Positions 18,087 to 26,821 of a DNA stretch of 64,000 bases are shown here, in pieces. The stretch comes from Flavobacterium kayseriense (GTDB lineage: Bacteria > Bacteroidota > Bacteroidia > Flavobacteriales > Flavobacteriaceae): contig NZ_JACRUI010000001.1 of assembly GCF_014305095.1 (NCBI RefSeq), forward strand, positions 729,695 to 793,694, read 5' to 3'. The notes under the pieces were generated by a model. That model saw nothing but the letters and a program-made list of their open reading frames with translations. It was not told the origin of the DNA and ran no database searches. Positions within the stretch are counted from its first letter, which is position 1. Each line of letters starts with the position of its first letter. A program made the translations under genes and the position numbers.

Positions 18087-18115
18087 ATGGGAGAGCTTCG
18101 GCTCTTCCATTTTTT
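18087..18115 (+). terminator. Rho-independent terminator with UUCG tetraloop
   Basis: ATGGGAGAGC (18087-18096) pairs with GCTCTTCCAT (18101-18110), ten pairs including one G-T, around TTCG. A T-run follows. The C(UUCG)G loop is exceptionally stable in RNA. It lies between the subtilase and M1 peptidase genes. Confidence 0.88.
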
Positions 18116-18126
18116 ATTTTAAACCA

Positions 18127-19998
18127 ATGAAGAAAATACTATTACTTTCCCTCGTTACTTTTAATTTTGGTTCGCTAATGGCCCAAAGTACTACTTATTG
18201 GCAACAACATGTCGATTATAAAATGGACGTCGTTATGGATGTCAAAAACTACCAATACAAAGGAACACAGGAATTAGTTTACACTAATAATTCTAATGAT
18301 ACTTTGAGAAAAGTATATTACCATTTGTTCAACAATGCTTTCCAACCGGGTAGCGAAATGGATGCTAGGTTGCATAGTATTAAGGATCCAGATGCTAGAA
18401 TGGTAAACAAAGTTACCGTTGATGGAAAAGAGGTTAAAGTAAGCCGAATTGAAAGCTTGAAACCAAATGAAATAGGCTACCTAAAAATCACTAATTTCAA
18501 ACAAGATGGCGCAGTAGCAGAAGCTAAAACTGCGGGTACTATTTTAGAAGTGACTTTGGCAAAGCCCATTTTACCGAATTCGAAATCAACTTTTACATTA
18601 GATTTTGACGGTCAAGTGCCGATTCAAATTCGTCGTTCAGGACGAAATAATTCTGAAGGAGTAGAGTTATCAATGACTCAATGGTATCCTAAGTTAGCCG
18701 AATTTGATTTCGAGGGATGGCATGCTGATCCATATATAGCAAGAGAATTTCAAGGAGTTTGGGGTAATTTTGATGTAAAAATTACTATTGATAAAGAGTT
18801 TGTTCTAGGAGGAACGGGTTACTTGCAAAATCCAAACGAAATTGGTTTTGGTTACCAAAGCGAAGGTGTAGTGGTTAACACTCCTAAAAAGACAAAGACG
18901 TTAACTTGGCATTTTGTAGCGCCTATGGTACATGATTTTGCATGGGCTGCCGATAAAAATTACATGCACGATGTGGTAAAAGGACCTAATGATGTTGATT
19001 TGCATTTCTTGTATAAAAACTATCCAAAAACAGTTGAAAACTGGAAAAAACTGCAGCCAATGATGGTAAAGGTTATGGATGTTTTTAATAAAAATGTTGG
19101 AAATTATCCTTACAAACAATACTCCTTTATACAAGGTGGTGATGGCGGAATGGAGTATGCAATGTCTACATTAATGCTCGGAAATGGTACACTTGAGGGA
19201 ATTTTTGGTACAGCAACACATGAGTTAGGACACTCCTGGTTCCAGCATGTCTTAGCCTCAAACGAGTCAAAACACCCTTGGATGGATGAAGGTTTTACAA
19301 CCTACATTTCTGATTTGGCTGAAAATGAACTTTCTGATAAAAAAGTAGCAAATCCTTTTTCAGGTAATTACAGAGCGTATTATAATTTAGTAAACTCAGG
19401 TAAAGAGCAGTCTCAAACTACGCATGGTGATCGTTATGACGAAAACAGACCTTACAGCACCTCTTCATACGTAAAGGGAAGTGTATTTTTATCACAGTTG
19501 CGTTATGTAATAGGTGAAGATAAATTGGCAGAGACCATTAAAAGATACTACCATGATTTCAAGTTCAAGCATCCAACGCCTAACGATATTAAGAGATCAG
19601 CGGAGCGTGTTTCAGGTGCTAATCTAGATTGGTATTTAGTAGATTGGGCACAAACAACAAACACGATTGATTACGGAATTAAAGCAGTGACTGAAAACGG
19701 AAATCAAACTACAGTTAGTTTAGAAAGAATTGGTAGAATGCCAATGCCAATTGATTTGTTAGTAGAATATACTGATGGAACAATGGAAAGTTTTTATGTG
19801 CCTTTACGAATGATGAATTACGAGAAAGCAAATCCTAATCCGGCAGTAAAAAGAACGGTGTTGAATGACTGGACTTGGGCTGCCTCTAACTATGAATTCA
19901 CAATTGCTAAAGCAAAAGGGACTATCAAAAAAATCACAATTGACCCAAGTGGCTTAATGGCCGACGTGAAACAAGATAATAATGTTTACAAACAATAA
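18127..19998 (+). CDS. M1 family metallopeptidase
   Basis: The 623-residue exported protein has a signal peptide (cleavage near LMAQ) and an N-terminal beta-saddle domain typical of M1 aminopeptidases. The zinc site HELGH (near 364-368) is followed after 18 residues by the Glu of WMDEGFTTY, the exact HExxH-18-E spacing. A substrate-binding motif GGDGGMEYAMS lies near 336-346 in place of the usual GxMEN. It is probably periplasmic. It starts 12 bases after the upstream terminator, so its promoter must lie in or before the terminator, or it depends on readthrough. Confidence 0.93.
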   Translation: MKKILLLSLVTFNFGSLMAQSTTYWQQHVDYKMDVVMDVKNYQYKGTQELVYTNNSNDTLRKVYYHLFNNAFQPGSEMDARLHSIKDPDARMVNKVTVDGKEVKVSRIESLKPNEIGYLKITNFKQDGAVAEAKTAGTILEVTLAKPILPNSKSTFTLDFDGQVPIQIRRSGRNNSEGVELSMTQWYPKLAEFDFEGWHADPYIAREFQGVWGNFDVKITIDKEFVLGGTGYLQNPNEIGFGYQSEGVVVNTPKKTKTLTWHFVAPMVHDFAWAADKNYMHDVVKGPNDVDLHFLYKNYPKTVENWKKLQPMMVKVMDVFNKNVGNYPYKQYSFIQGGDGGMEYAMSTLMLGNGTLEGIFGTATHELGHSWFQHVLASNESKHPWMDEGFTTYISDLAENELSDKKVANPFSGNYRAYYNLVNSGKEQSQTTHGDRYDENRPYSTSSYVKGSVFLSQLRYVIGEDKLAETIKRYYHDFKFKHPTPNDIKRSAERVSGANLDWYLVDWAQTTNTIDYGIKAVTENGNQTTVSLERIGRMPMPIDLLVEYTDGTMESFYVPLRMMNYEKANPNPAVKRTVLNDWTWAASNYEFTIAKAKGTIKKITIDPSGLMADVKQDNNVYKQ

Positions 19999-20025
19999 GC
20001 ATTTTCATAAAGTAAATGATAAATC

Positions 20026-20421
20026 ATGAGCGTTACCTACAATGAATTGACAAAATCAGTAGCGATTAAAGATGGTCTAAAAAGTCATCTTTTTCTAATG
20101 AAGTTTGTAATGATACTTACTTTAATCAATGCTCTTTTGAATATATCAAATGGTCAAATAGCATTTGGATTTATGAAAGCGTTATGGTTGGTAATAGGTA
20201 TGTTCTCGGTTGTTATTCTTCACAAGTATATTTTTAAAAAATCAGGTAGCGAGAAAATACCTGCTGATCAAATCAAAGGTATCAATGAAAGTACTTTTTT
20301 AGGACGTAAAAAATACTTTATCATATTGCAAAACGGAAAACAACGCGATTTGCTATCTGTAAAATCAGATGCTGAATTTGTACAAGTTCGAAAGCTGTTT
20401 ACGAAAAACGGAATACTCTAA
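20026..20421 (+). CDS. Hypothetical two-TM membrane protein
   Basis: The 131-residue protein has a short N-terminal cytoplasmic part, two hydrophobic segments (about 25-45 and 48-68) and a basic C-terminal domain of about 60 residues. That domain has a beta-strand pattern (FLGRKKYFIILQNGKQRDLL) that recalls PH-like domains, but I cannot assign a family. It starts 27 bases after the M1 peptidase gene and ends in a strong terminator, so the two probably form a unit. Confidence 0.7.
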   Translation: MSVTYNELTKSVAIKDGLKSHLFLMKFVMILTLINALLNISNGQIAFGFMKALWLVIGMFSVVILHKYIFKKSGSEKIPADQIKGINESTFLGRKKYFIILQNGKQRDLLSVKSDAEFVQVRKLFTKNGIL

Positions 20422-20431
20422 TAAAGAGTAA

Positions 20432-20462
20432 GGCTGCAAAATATTTTTTGCAGCCTTTTTTT
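20432..20462 (+). terminator. Rho-independent terminator
   Basis: GGCTGCAAAA (20432-20441) pairs with TTTTGCAGCC (20446-20455), followed by a run of T residues. Confidence 0.9.
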
Positions 20463-20483
20463 ATAATTAACAGATTGGCTCTA

Positions 20484-20514
20484 TTGCGTTCACAATTAAG
20501 AAACACTAAATTTG
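20484..20514 (+). promoter_or_regulatory. Promoter of the FAD oxidoreductase gene
   Basis: TTG at 20484-20486, 20 bases of spacer, then TAAATTTG at 20507-20514. This is one of the best -33/-7 pairs in the window. The start codon is 25 bases downstream. Confidence 0.7.
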
Positions 20515-20539
20515 TATCAAACGATTGTAGCAACACCAT

Positions 20540-21808
20540 ATGAAACCAACTATTACTATTATTGGCGCAGGAATTTCGGGACTATCGGCAGGACTGCATT
20601 TGCATCGCAAAGGTTTTACTGTCAAAATTATTGAAGCTAGCGATCGAGTGGGTGGCCGAATCAAAACCGATATAGTTGATGGTTTTAGATTGGATCAGGG
20701 TTTCCAGGTTTTACTTACTTCTTATCCTGAGGCAAAAATGCTCTTGGATTATGATGCTTTGCAGCTAAAAAATTTTTTGCCAGGAGCGACGGTTTTATAC
20801 GATGGCGGTCAGTTCGAAATTGCTGATCCGTTTAGAAGACCTTCTGCTTTATTGGCAACAGTTTTTGCGCCTGTGGGTTCACTAAAAGACAAGTTCAATA
20901 CTTTTATTTTAAAGAATAAATTAATAGCTAAATCAGTTGAAGGGATCTTTGCACAACCTCAAAAGTCAAGTCTAGAACAGCTAAAAGACTATGGTTTTAG
21001 TGCTAAGATGATCAACCGTTTTTTCAAGCCCTTTTTCTCGGGTATTTTTCTCGAAAATAATTTGGCAACGCCTAATAGGATGTTTGATTTTGTAATGAAA
21101 ATGTTCTCTGAAGGTGACGCTGCCATTCCGGCTTTGGGTATGGAAGAGATTCCAAAACAATTAGCCAAGCAGTTGCCAGAGCACGCCTTCCTGTTTAACA
21201 CAAAGGTTACCGATATTCAGGCAAATATAATTATTACAGCTACTGGCGAGCAAATCCAATCGGATATTGTTATTGTAGCAACAGAGGCAACAGCCTTGAT
21301 TTCTAAATATAAAACAACTACAGAAACTAAGCATCACTCAGTAACTAATGTTTATTTTGAAGCTAAAGTAGCGCCATCAAATAAGGCAGTTGTTATTTTG
21401 AATGCTTCAGAGAAAGACAAAATAGTCAATAACTTGACGGTGATGACTAACGTAAGCACAGCATATGCGCCTGCAGGGAAAGTGTTAGTTTCAGTTTCAT
21501 GCAATGGTCTGCTTGATTATAGCGATCAAGAATTAGCTCAAAAAATTAAAACCGAATTGCAACCGTGGTTCGGGAACCAAGTCGAGGGTTGGTCACATCT
21601 TAAAACCTATAAAGTAAAGTACGCATTGCCTCAACTCGAAGTTCTAAAAGATGATTTAAATACTGCAGATATGAAAATTACCGACAATTTATATTGCTGT
21701 GGGGATCATTTAATGAATGGTAGCATTAATGCAGCCATGAAATCAGGTCGTTTGTTGGCTGATTTGATAATTTCAGAGAATCGCCAAAATTATATCGATA
21801 ACAATTGA
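20540..21808 (+). CDS. FAD-dependent amine-oxidase-type oxidoreductase
   Basis: The 422-residue protein begins with the dinucleotide-binding motif GAGISGLSAG (near 8-17), an acidic strand end (IIEAS) and the GG doublet RVGGRIKTD typical of amine oxidase/phytoene-desaturase-like flavoproteins. The C-terminus has the FAD motif YCCGDHLMNGSINAAMKSG near 389-407. It has no signal peptide. Substrate is unknown. It is a single gene with its own promoter. In the 209-base gap that follows, apart from the cupin gene's terminator, only a short fragment (CTCGAACTGAC near 21882) resembles family B repeats. Confidence 0.88.
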   Translation: MKPTITIIGAGISGLSAGLHLHRKGFTVKIIEASDRVGGRIKTDIVDGFRLDQGFQVLLTSYPEAKMLLDYDALQLKNFLPGATVLYDGGQFEIADPFRRPSALLATVFAPVGSLKDKFNTFILKNKLIAKSVEGIFAQPQKSSLEQLKDYGFSAKMINRFFKPFFSGIFLENNLATPNRMFDFVMKMFSEGDAAIPALGMEEIPKQLAKQLPEHAFLFNTKVTDIQANIIITATGEQIQSDIVIVATEATALISKYKTTTETKHHSVTNVYFEAKVAPSNKAVVILNASEKDKIVNNLTVMTNVSTAYAPAGKVLVSVSCNGLLDYSDQELAQKIKTELQPWFGNQVEGWSHLKTYKVKYALPQLEVLKDDLNTADMKITDNLYCCGDHLMNGSINAAMKSGRLLADLIISENRQNYIDNN

Positions 21809-21952
21809 TTGAAGAAATTTTTTTAATACATTTTGACTATTGAATTCACTTAATTATTCTAATTATATCAATCAAAACACTCGAACTGACGAGTTGAAAA
21901 TTTTTTAAACTGAGATTCTGAATTAGACATCGTAGTGAAATAATTATTCAAT

Positions 21953-21984
21953 AAAAAACCCGTTATGAAGATTTCATAGCGGGT
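21953..21984 (-). terminator. Terminator of the catabolic operon
   Basis: CCCGTTATGA (21959-21968) pairs with TCATAGCGGG (21974-21983), with one wobble pair. On the minus strand the stem is followed by six T residues. It closes the operon whose last gene is the cupin at 22018-22533. Confidence 0.8.
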
Positions 21985-22017
21985 AGGAACGCATTCATTG
22001 TATTAACTAATATTGAA

Positions 22018-22533
22018 TTATCTCCCAAAATCATCTTGAAGACGTACAATATCCTCTTCGTCTGATGGCTGATTCAAGTCCGTATGTTGCCAAATCTCTG
22101 CAACAATACCCCATGAATCTAGTCCGATTAATCGATGTCTTTCTCCTTTATCCATTTGTATAAATGCACCTGAAGTAAGCTCTTGGATTTCGCCTTCTTC
22201 ATCTGTCAAACTTGTTTTTACGCCTACTTTTCCTCCAATGATTTTCCAAATTTCAGATCTTCTATAGTGATATTGCCAAGACAATCTTTTATTTGGTGCC
22301 ACTACTAATATTTTTGGACTCAGTTTATTTGTGATTTGTATTTGAGACAGTTCAAGATTTGGAAAAAATAATTTTGCAAAAGCACTAGCTTGATCTTCTG
22401 CTATTACAAAAAATCCTCCCCAAGGCCTTGTCATATCTTGTTGAACAATAGTGAAATTTTCTGATTTTATAATGGCAGCAACTCTTTCAAAGATTGCATT
22501 TTTATCCATTATGAGGTCTAAATTAAAGTTCAT
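22018..22533 (-). CDS. Mannose-6-phosphate isomerase type II-like cupin
   Basis: The 171-residue single-domain cupin shows family motifs: RPWGGFFVI near 41-49, SWQYHYRRSEIWKIIGG near 85-101 (metal-binding His and Glu) and GERHRLIG near 131-138. These match the cupin domain of type II phosphomannose isomerases, sometimes annotated phosphoheptose isomerase. It would interconvert mannose-6-phosphate and fructose-6-phosphate. It lies 14 bases after the glycerate kinase gene as last gene of the operon, which fits a hexose released by the GH63-like enzyme. An ATG at 22509 is an alternative start. Confidence 0.82.
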   Translation of the reverse strand: MNFNLDLIMDKNAIFERVAAIIKSENFTIVQQDMTRPWGGFFVIAEDQASAFAKLFFPNLELSQIQITNKLSPKILVVAPNKRLSWQYHYRRSEIWKIIGGKVGVKTSLTDEEGEIQELTSGAFIQMDKGERHRLIGLDSWGIVAEIWQHTDLNQPSDEEDIVRLQDDFGR

Positions 22534-22547
22534 TTTAGGTGTATATT

Positions 22548-23675
22548 TTAAATTTTAGTATGCTCTTTTATTAGTTGAAATCCTAAAGTAGTTAAGTGTG
22601 TCGCCGCATTTTGCATCGCATCCTCCGTAGTCACTCCCATTTCCATAATAGAATGGATACTTTCAGGATGTAGATTTTCTTCGATTAGTTTTTTATCTTT
22701 TACAATTCCTGCAATAATTGAAAAGGGAATTTGATTTTTAAGTGCTCTTTCGCTAATACCTTTGATTACTTTACCCTCGATTGTTTGTTTGTCAACAGAA
22801 CCTTCTCCTGTAATGATTAAGTCAATATTATCTTTTAATAGAGTGTCAAAACCATTTTGTTCCATTACAAAATCAATTCCTGATTTTATTTTGGCATCCA
22901 AAAAGCAAACTGCTCCTGCCCCTAAACCGCCAGCGGCTCCTGCGCCTTTAATAGTTTCTACTTTTTTGTTAAGGTATTTTAGAACTTGATTACTAAAATG
23001 TCGAAGTCCCAGGTCTAATAATTGAATCTGTTCTTCTGATGCACCTTTTTGACCCCCGTAAACGTAAGCGGCACCATTTCTCCCGAACAATGGGTTTTTG
23101 ACATCACATACTACGGTGCAGTTAATTTCATTTAGATCAAATAATAGATGAGTATCCACAATTTTAGCAATATGTAACATCTCTTTACCAATGGGGTTAA
23201 TAAGTTCGTCTTTTGAGTTGTAAAGCTGATAACCCAAAGCGGCTGCCATCCCTATTCCAGCATCATTTGTTGCGCTTCCGCCAATAAATAATACAATGTT
23301 TTTATATCCTTTTTGAATTGCGTCAAGGATGAGTTGTCCAGTACCAAAGGTAGAAGTATAGTAACAGTTTTTTTCGTTTTCTTCTAATAGCTGCAGTCCG
23401 GATGCATTTGCCATTTCAATGTATGCAGTATCCTCAGATACTTTATAAGAGGCCTTGATTTCTTTAAACAAAGGGTTCATTACTATGATAGAAATGGTTT
23501 TCAGTTTGAAATAATTTTGCAATATATCCAAGGTTCCTTCGCCGCCGTCAGCCAGTGGATGTTTTATAGTTTCAATTAATGGATTCGCTTTTTTAATTCC
23601 GTCTTCAATGGCGTTACAAACCTCCATGGCAGACAAAGAACCTTTGAATTTATCGGGTGCTATTAAAATTCTCAT
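22548..23675 (-). CDS. Glycerate kinase
   Basis: The 375-residue protein is a class I glycerate kinase (GlxK/GarK fold, PF02595). It starts IAPDKFKGSLSA and has LADGGEGT near 42-49, GGSATNDAGIGMA near 131-143, GAGAAGGLGAG near 242-252 and ITGEGSVDKQT near 288-298. It phosphorylates D-glycerate, normally giving 2-phosphoglycerate for lower glycolysis. No tartronate or glyoxylate pathway genes are nearby. The neighbours are a GH63-like hydrolase and a symporter, so the glycerate may come from a hexosyl-glycerate. The gap to the symporter gene is 130 bases. Confidence 0.95.
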   Translation of the reverse strand: MRILIAPDKFKGSLSAMEVCNAIEDGIKKANPLIETIKHPLADGGEGTLDILQNYFKLKTISIIVMNPLFKEIKASYKVSEDTAYIEMANASGLQLLEENEKNCYYTSTFGTGQLILDAIQKGYKNIVLFIGGSATNDAGIGMAAALGYQLYNSKDELINPIGKEMLHIAKIVDTHLLFDLNEINCTVVCDVKNPLFGRNGAAYVYGGQKGASEEQIQLLDLGLRHFSNQVLKYLNKKVETIKGAGAAGGLGAGAVCFLDAKIKSGIDFVMEQNGFDTLLKDNIDLIITGEGSVDKQTIEGKVIKGISERALKNQIPFSIIAGIVKDKKLIEENLHPESIHSIMEMGVTTEDAMQNAATHLTTLGFQLIKEHTKI

Positions 23676-23805
23676 TTTGTAATTTTTTAGTTAGTGTATT
23701 TAGTAGCAACTGAGATTAAAAAAAGCAGCACAATTCGTTTCCTCCTCATGCCGCCAAATTAACCAACTCAATGTATTTTATTGATTGAAATACTTTAATC
23801 TCAAT

Positions 23806-25428
23806 CTATTTTATCGATGCTAAAATGTCTGGAAGTGCAAATGAAAACGCAAGTATTGCAATGAAGAATACAACTAATATCAACACATCTTTAGAGTAAA
23901 TATCTTCTTTACGAACGCTAAACACAATATTGGTATCCGTATTTTTTTCTGTTTTATAGATAGCACTAAATACTAATGCTAATACGAAAGTGATAACAAA
24001 ACCGGTTAGGTTAAACCAAATCCAGAAAATATCATTAAAAAAGTATTTGATCGTAACATTGATCAAAACTCCACCTATAATCCCAACGTTCATCCCAATA
24101 TAATTCACTCTTTTTACTAAAATAGCAATTATAAATGTAGCTAGGATAGGGCCATAAAATTGAGATGATATCATGTTAATCAACTCAATTACGGTTCCGC
24201 CATTATTCCCAAAAAGATAAGCCGATGCGATACAAACAATCCCCCAGAATATAATGGAAATCTTAGAAAGCTGCATGTACTTAGCCTGACTTAGTTTTAC
24301 TTTTCCTCTATTAAAAAGATCTTCAACTGTTACCGCTCCAAGTGAGTGAATTGTTGCACTTACTGATGACATAGCCGCTGATAAAATCCCTACGATTAAA
24401 ATTCCAATTAATCCGTGTGGCAAGTATTTCATAATGAAAACAGGCAACATCAAATCAGGTTTGAAACCGTTTTTGAGAAATTCTTCTGGATAATTTTTTT
24501 GAGTTAATGAAGCAATTTCGTTCATGAAATCAGGAGTCAAATGCACTAATGCACCGATGATTAAACCCATAATACAATAGGTCAATACCACAGGGAAACG
24601 CAATAATCCGTTTGTCAATAATATTTTCTTAGCCGAGTTTTCGTCTTTAGCCGATATCAATCGTTGTGCTTGTGTTTGATCTGTTCCGTAGTATGAAAGG
24701 TATAAAAATAATCCACCTAGTACCATTGGCAAAAGCCCATAAGTACCACCGTCAAACCCTAAATTAGGGACATCAATTACTTGCAAACGCTCGCTATCAA
24801 AACCAGTAAAATTAGGATTGGCTTTAAGAACATCCCAACCGTAATAAATACAGATAAGTAATCCGCCGAACAAAATTACCATTTGAATCGCATCACCCCA
24901 AACCACCGCTTTCATTCCGCCCATATACGAATACACGATTGTGATAATGGTAATTAAAAGAATGGTCCAGTGAAAACTAATACTCAAGACTGATTGTAAA
25001 ATAATTGCAATGGTGTACACACCCACACCCGTAGATAGCGAGCGACTTATTTGAAAAACAACACTCAATACAATTCGAGTAGAAGATGAAAAACGTCTTT
25101 CGACAAATTCATAAATACTCACAATATTAGCTCTGTATAATGGCGGAACAATGATCAACATAATTCCGATCATGGCCAATGGCACCGCCAACTCAAAGGT
25201 CAACCACTTCATCCCGCCGCCCTGAGCTAATCCAACAAACGCAGGAGCCGAAATAAAACTGATCGCAGAGAGTTGGGTCGCCATAGCGGATAAACTCAAT
25301 GGAAACCACCCCATATCTTTACCACCCAAAAAATAATCTTTTCCGTCCTTGTTCTCTTTAAAAAACACTCCTAACCCTAGAAAGGCAATTAGGTAAACAA
25401 CGACTACGATATAATCAATCCAGTTCAT
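23806..25428 (-). CDS. Sodium:solute symporter (SSS family)
   Basis: The 540-residue inner-membrane protein has about 13-14 hydrophobic segments. It shows SSS-family features: DYFLGGKDMGWFPLSLSAMATQLSAISFISAPAF in the first 65 residues, and GILSAAMSSVSATIHS near 350-365, which contributes the sodium site. Members import sugars, carboxylates and similar solutes. Here it would carry the periplasmic substrate or product into the cytoplasm. It starts 18 bases after the GH63-like gene in the same operon. Confidence 0.94.
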   Translation of the reverse strand: MNWIDYIVVVVYLIAFLGLGVFFKENKDGKDYFLGGKDMGWFPLSLSAMATQLSAISFISAPAFVGLAQGGGMKWLTFELAVPLAMIGIMLIIVPPLYRANIVSIYEFVERRFSSSTRIVLSVVFQISRSLSTGVGVYTIAIILQSVLSISFHWTILLITIITIVYSYMGGMKAVVWGDAIQMVILFGGLLICIYYGWDVLKANPNFTGFDSERLQVIDVPNLGFDGGTYGLLPMVLGGLFLYLSYYGTDQTQAQRLISAKDENSAKKILLTNGLLRFPVVLTYCIMGLIIGALVHLTPDFMNEIASLTQKNYPEEFLKNGFKPDLMLPVFIMKYLPHGLIGILIVGILSAAMSSVSATIHSLGAVTVEDLFNRGKVKLSQAKYMQLSKISIIFWGIVCIASAYLFGNNGGTVIELINMISSQFYGPILATFIIAILVKRVNYIGMNVGIIGGVLINVTIKYFFNDIFWIWFNLTGFVITFVLALVFSAIYKTEKNTDTNIVFSVRKEDIYSKDVLILVVFFIAILAFSFALPDILASIK

Positions 25429-25446
25429 AAAGATTTATTTATAAAA

Positions 25447-26757
25447 TTAATTCTCTAACATGTCTAAAAACAGCGCCGCACTCCAAGAGAAATTACCGCC
25501 TCCATATCCTTTAGCATCTTCTGTATATTCTGATTTTCTTGCATCAAAATATTCATAGAAACCTACTTTTTTCAAGATCTCAATACTGTCTGATTTTACT
25601 CTTGCAGCGATATCTTTGTATCCATACTCTTTTAAACCATTGTATAAAATCCAGTTTAAGTTAATCCAAACTGGTCCTCTCCAGTATTTTTTAGGATTGA
25701 AACGTTCGCTTGTAGGGTCAAATGAAGCACATAAGTACATATCATGGCCACCAAATTTAGTCATCATCGTATTAATGATTGTTGCCGCTTGTTCCTTGCT
25801 TGGGATTCCCGCAAACAATGGCGAAAATGAGGAAGAACTTACAAAACGGATTGGCTTTTCGTTTCTTAAATCATAATGAATATAAGCGCCTAATTCGGCA
25901 TCATATAATTTTTCATTAAAAGCGCGAATGCTTTTCTCTTGCCATTTTTTCAGTTGTGCAATTTTATCATCGTTACCACCTATTAATTGGTACAAGTTAA
26001 TCAATGAATCATTAGACTTAATCAACATCGAATTAAACAAAGGATCTTGAACTAAAAACGGCGATAGCTCCGCTATTTTTGCATCATCATAATTATGCTC
26101 TTTTGCTATTTGGATAATGTGTAAATAGTGATCGTATTCTCTTTTTGAAGGTCTTTGGGATGCATCAACATGTGTGGTGTCTCTACGCTCAAAAGTATAT
26201 TCTGGTGGGTTCATAGTCAACCAAATATCATCCCAAATAGGTGAATTATCGGTTCCTGATTCCCAATTGTGGTAGATGTAGACTAAACCTTCATTTTGAG
26301 GATCTCTTTTAGTGTAGAAATAATTATGATTGTCGTAAACTTTATCAATGTTTTCTTTGATGAAGCTTAATACATCCGCTTTGTCTGTCCCAATTTCGTA
26401 CATTTTTTCTAATGTAAAACCTAGAACGGGTGGCTGTGTCATTCCTGTAGAAGGATATGCGTCATTTGATTCAGGATGTAATTTTGATAAATGAAAATCA
26501 CGTCCTGGAAAATAACTATCTGTTTCAACGTGAAAAACAATATGCGGAATAAATCCGTTGCCCCATTGTGAATCCAAAAGTGTTTTCATCTCTTTCTTGG
26601 CTTTATCCATATCATAATGTGCAAAACCAATGGCTATAAAACCGGAATCCCACTTCCATTGAAAAGGGTACAACCCTTTGCACGGGATCGAATATCCTTT
26701 TTCTTGAAAATTATCGTTTAAGATGTTTTTGGCCTCTTTAATTAAGTCCTTTTCCAT
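25447..26757 (-). CDS. GH63-type glycoside hydrolase, candidate mannosyl-/glucosylglycerate hydrolase
   Basis: The 436-residue protein is an (alpha/alpha)6-barrel enzyme of the GH63 / MGH1-like group. Motifs are YPFQWKWDSGF (30-40), WESGTDNSPIWDD (165-177, with the likely general acid Asp170), YWRGPVWINLNW near 359-370, and a C-terminal GYGGGNFSWSAALFLD preceded by Glu residues that include the probable base. It is short, like mannosylglycerate and glucosylglycerate hydrolases, and has no signal peptide, so it acts in the cytoplasm. I chose ATG 26757; an upstream frame would encode the terminator hairpin at 26770-26808. The neighbouring glycerate kinase supports a glycerate-releasing role. 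Trehalase or another alpha-glucosidase is the alternative. Confidence 0.85.
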   Translation of the reverse strand: MEKDLIKEAKNILNDNFQEKGYSIPCKGLYPFQWKWDSGFIAIGFAHYDMDKAKKEMKTLLDSQWGNGFIPHIVFHVETDSYFPGRDFHLSKLHPESNDAYPSTGMTQPPVLGFTLEKMYEIGTDKADVLSFIKENIDKVYDNHNYFYTKRDPQNEGLVYIYHNWESGTDNSPIWDDIWLTMNPPEYTFERRDTTHVDASQRPSKREYDHYLHIIQIAKEHNYDDAKIAELSPFLVQDPLFNSMLIKSNDSLINLYQLIGGNDDKIAQLKKWQEKSIRAFNEKLYDAELGAYIHYDLRNEKPIRFVSSSSFSPLFAGIPSKEQAATIINTMMTKFGGHDMYLCASFDPTSERFNPKKYWRGPVWINLNWILYNGLKEYGYKDIAARVKSDSIEILKKVGFYEYFDARKSEYTEDAKGYGGGNFSWSAALFLDMLEN

Positions 26758-26769
26758 GTTGTTATTTAT

Positions 26770-26808
26770 TAAAAAAGATGCCTTGATGAATAAATACCAA
26801 GGCATCTT
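26770..26808 (-). terminator. Intra-operon terminator after the TonB receptor gene
   Basis: AAGATGCCTTG (26775-26785) and CAAGGCATCTT (26798-26808) form a perfect 11-bp stem. On the minus strand T residues follow. It lies 14 bases after the receptor stop codon and before the GH63 start, so receptor transcripts may partly stop here, giving more receptor than enzyme mRNA. Confidence 0.85.
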
Positions 26809-26821
26809 AGCTTTTATTGTT

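Noticed and set aside
26758-26805. N-terminal extension of the GH63-type hydrolase
   Set aside because: These codons are the 3' arm and loop of a terminator hairpin; the family N-terminus starts at the ATG at 26757.
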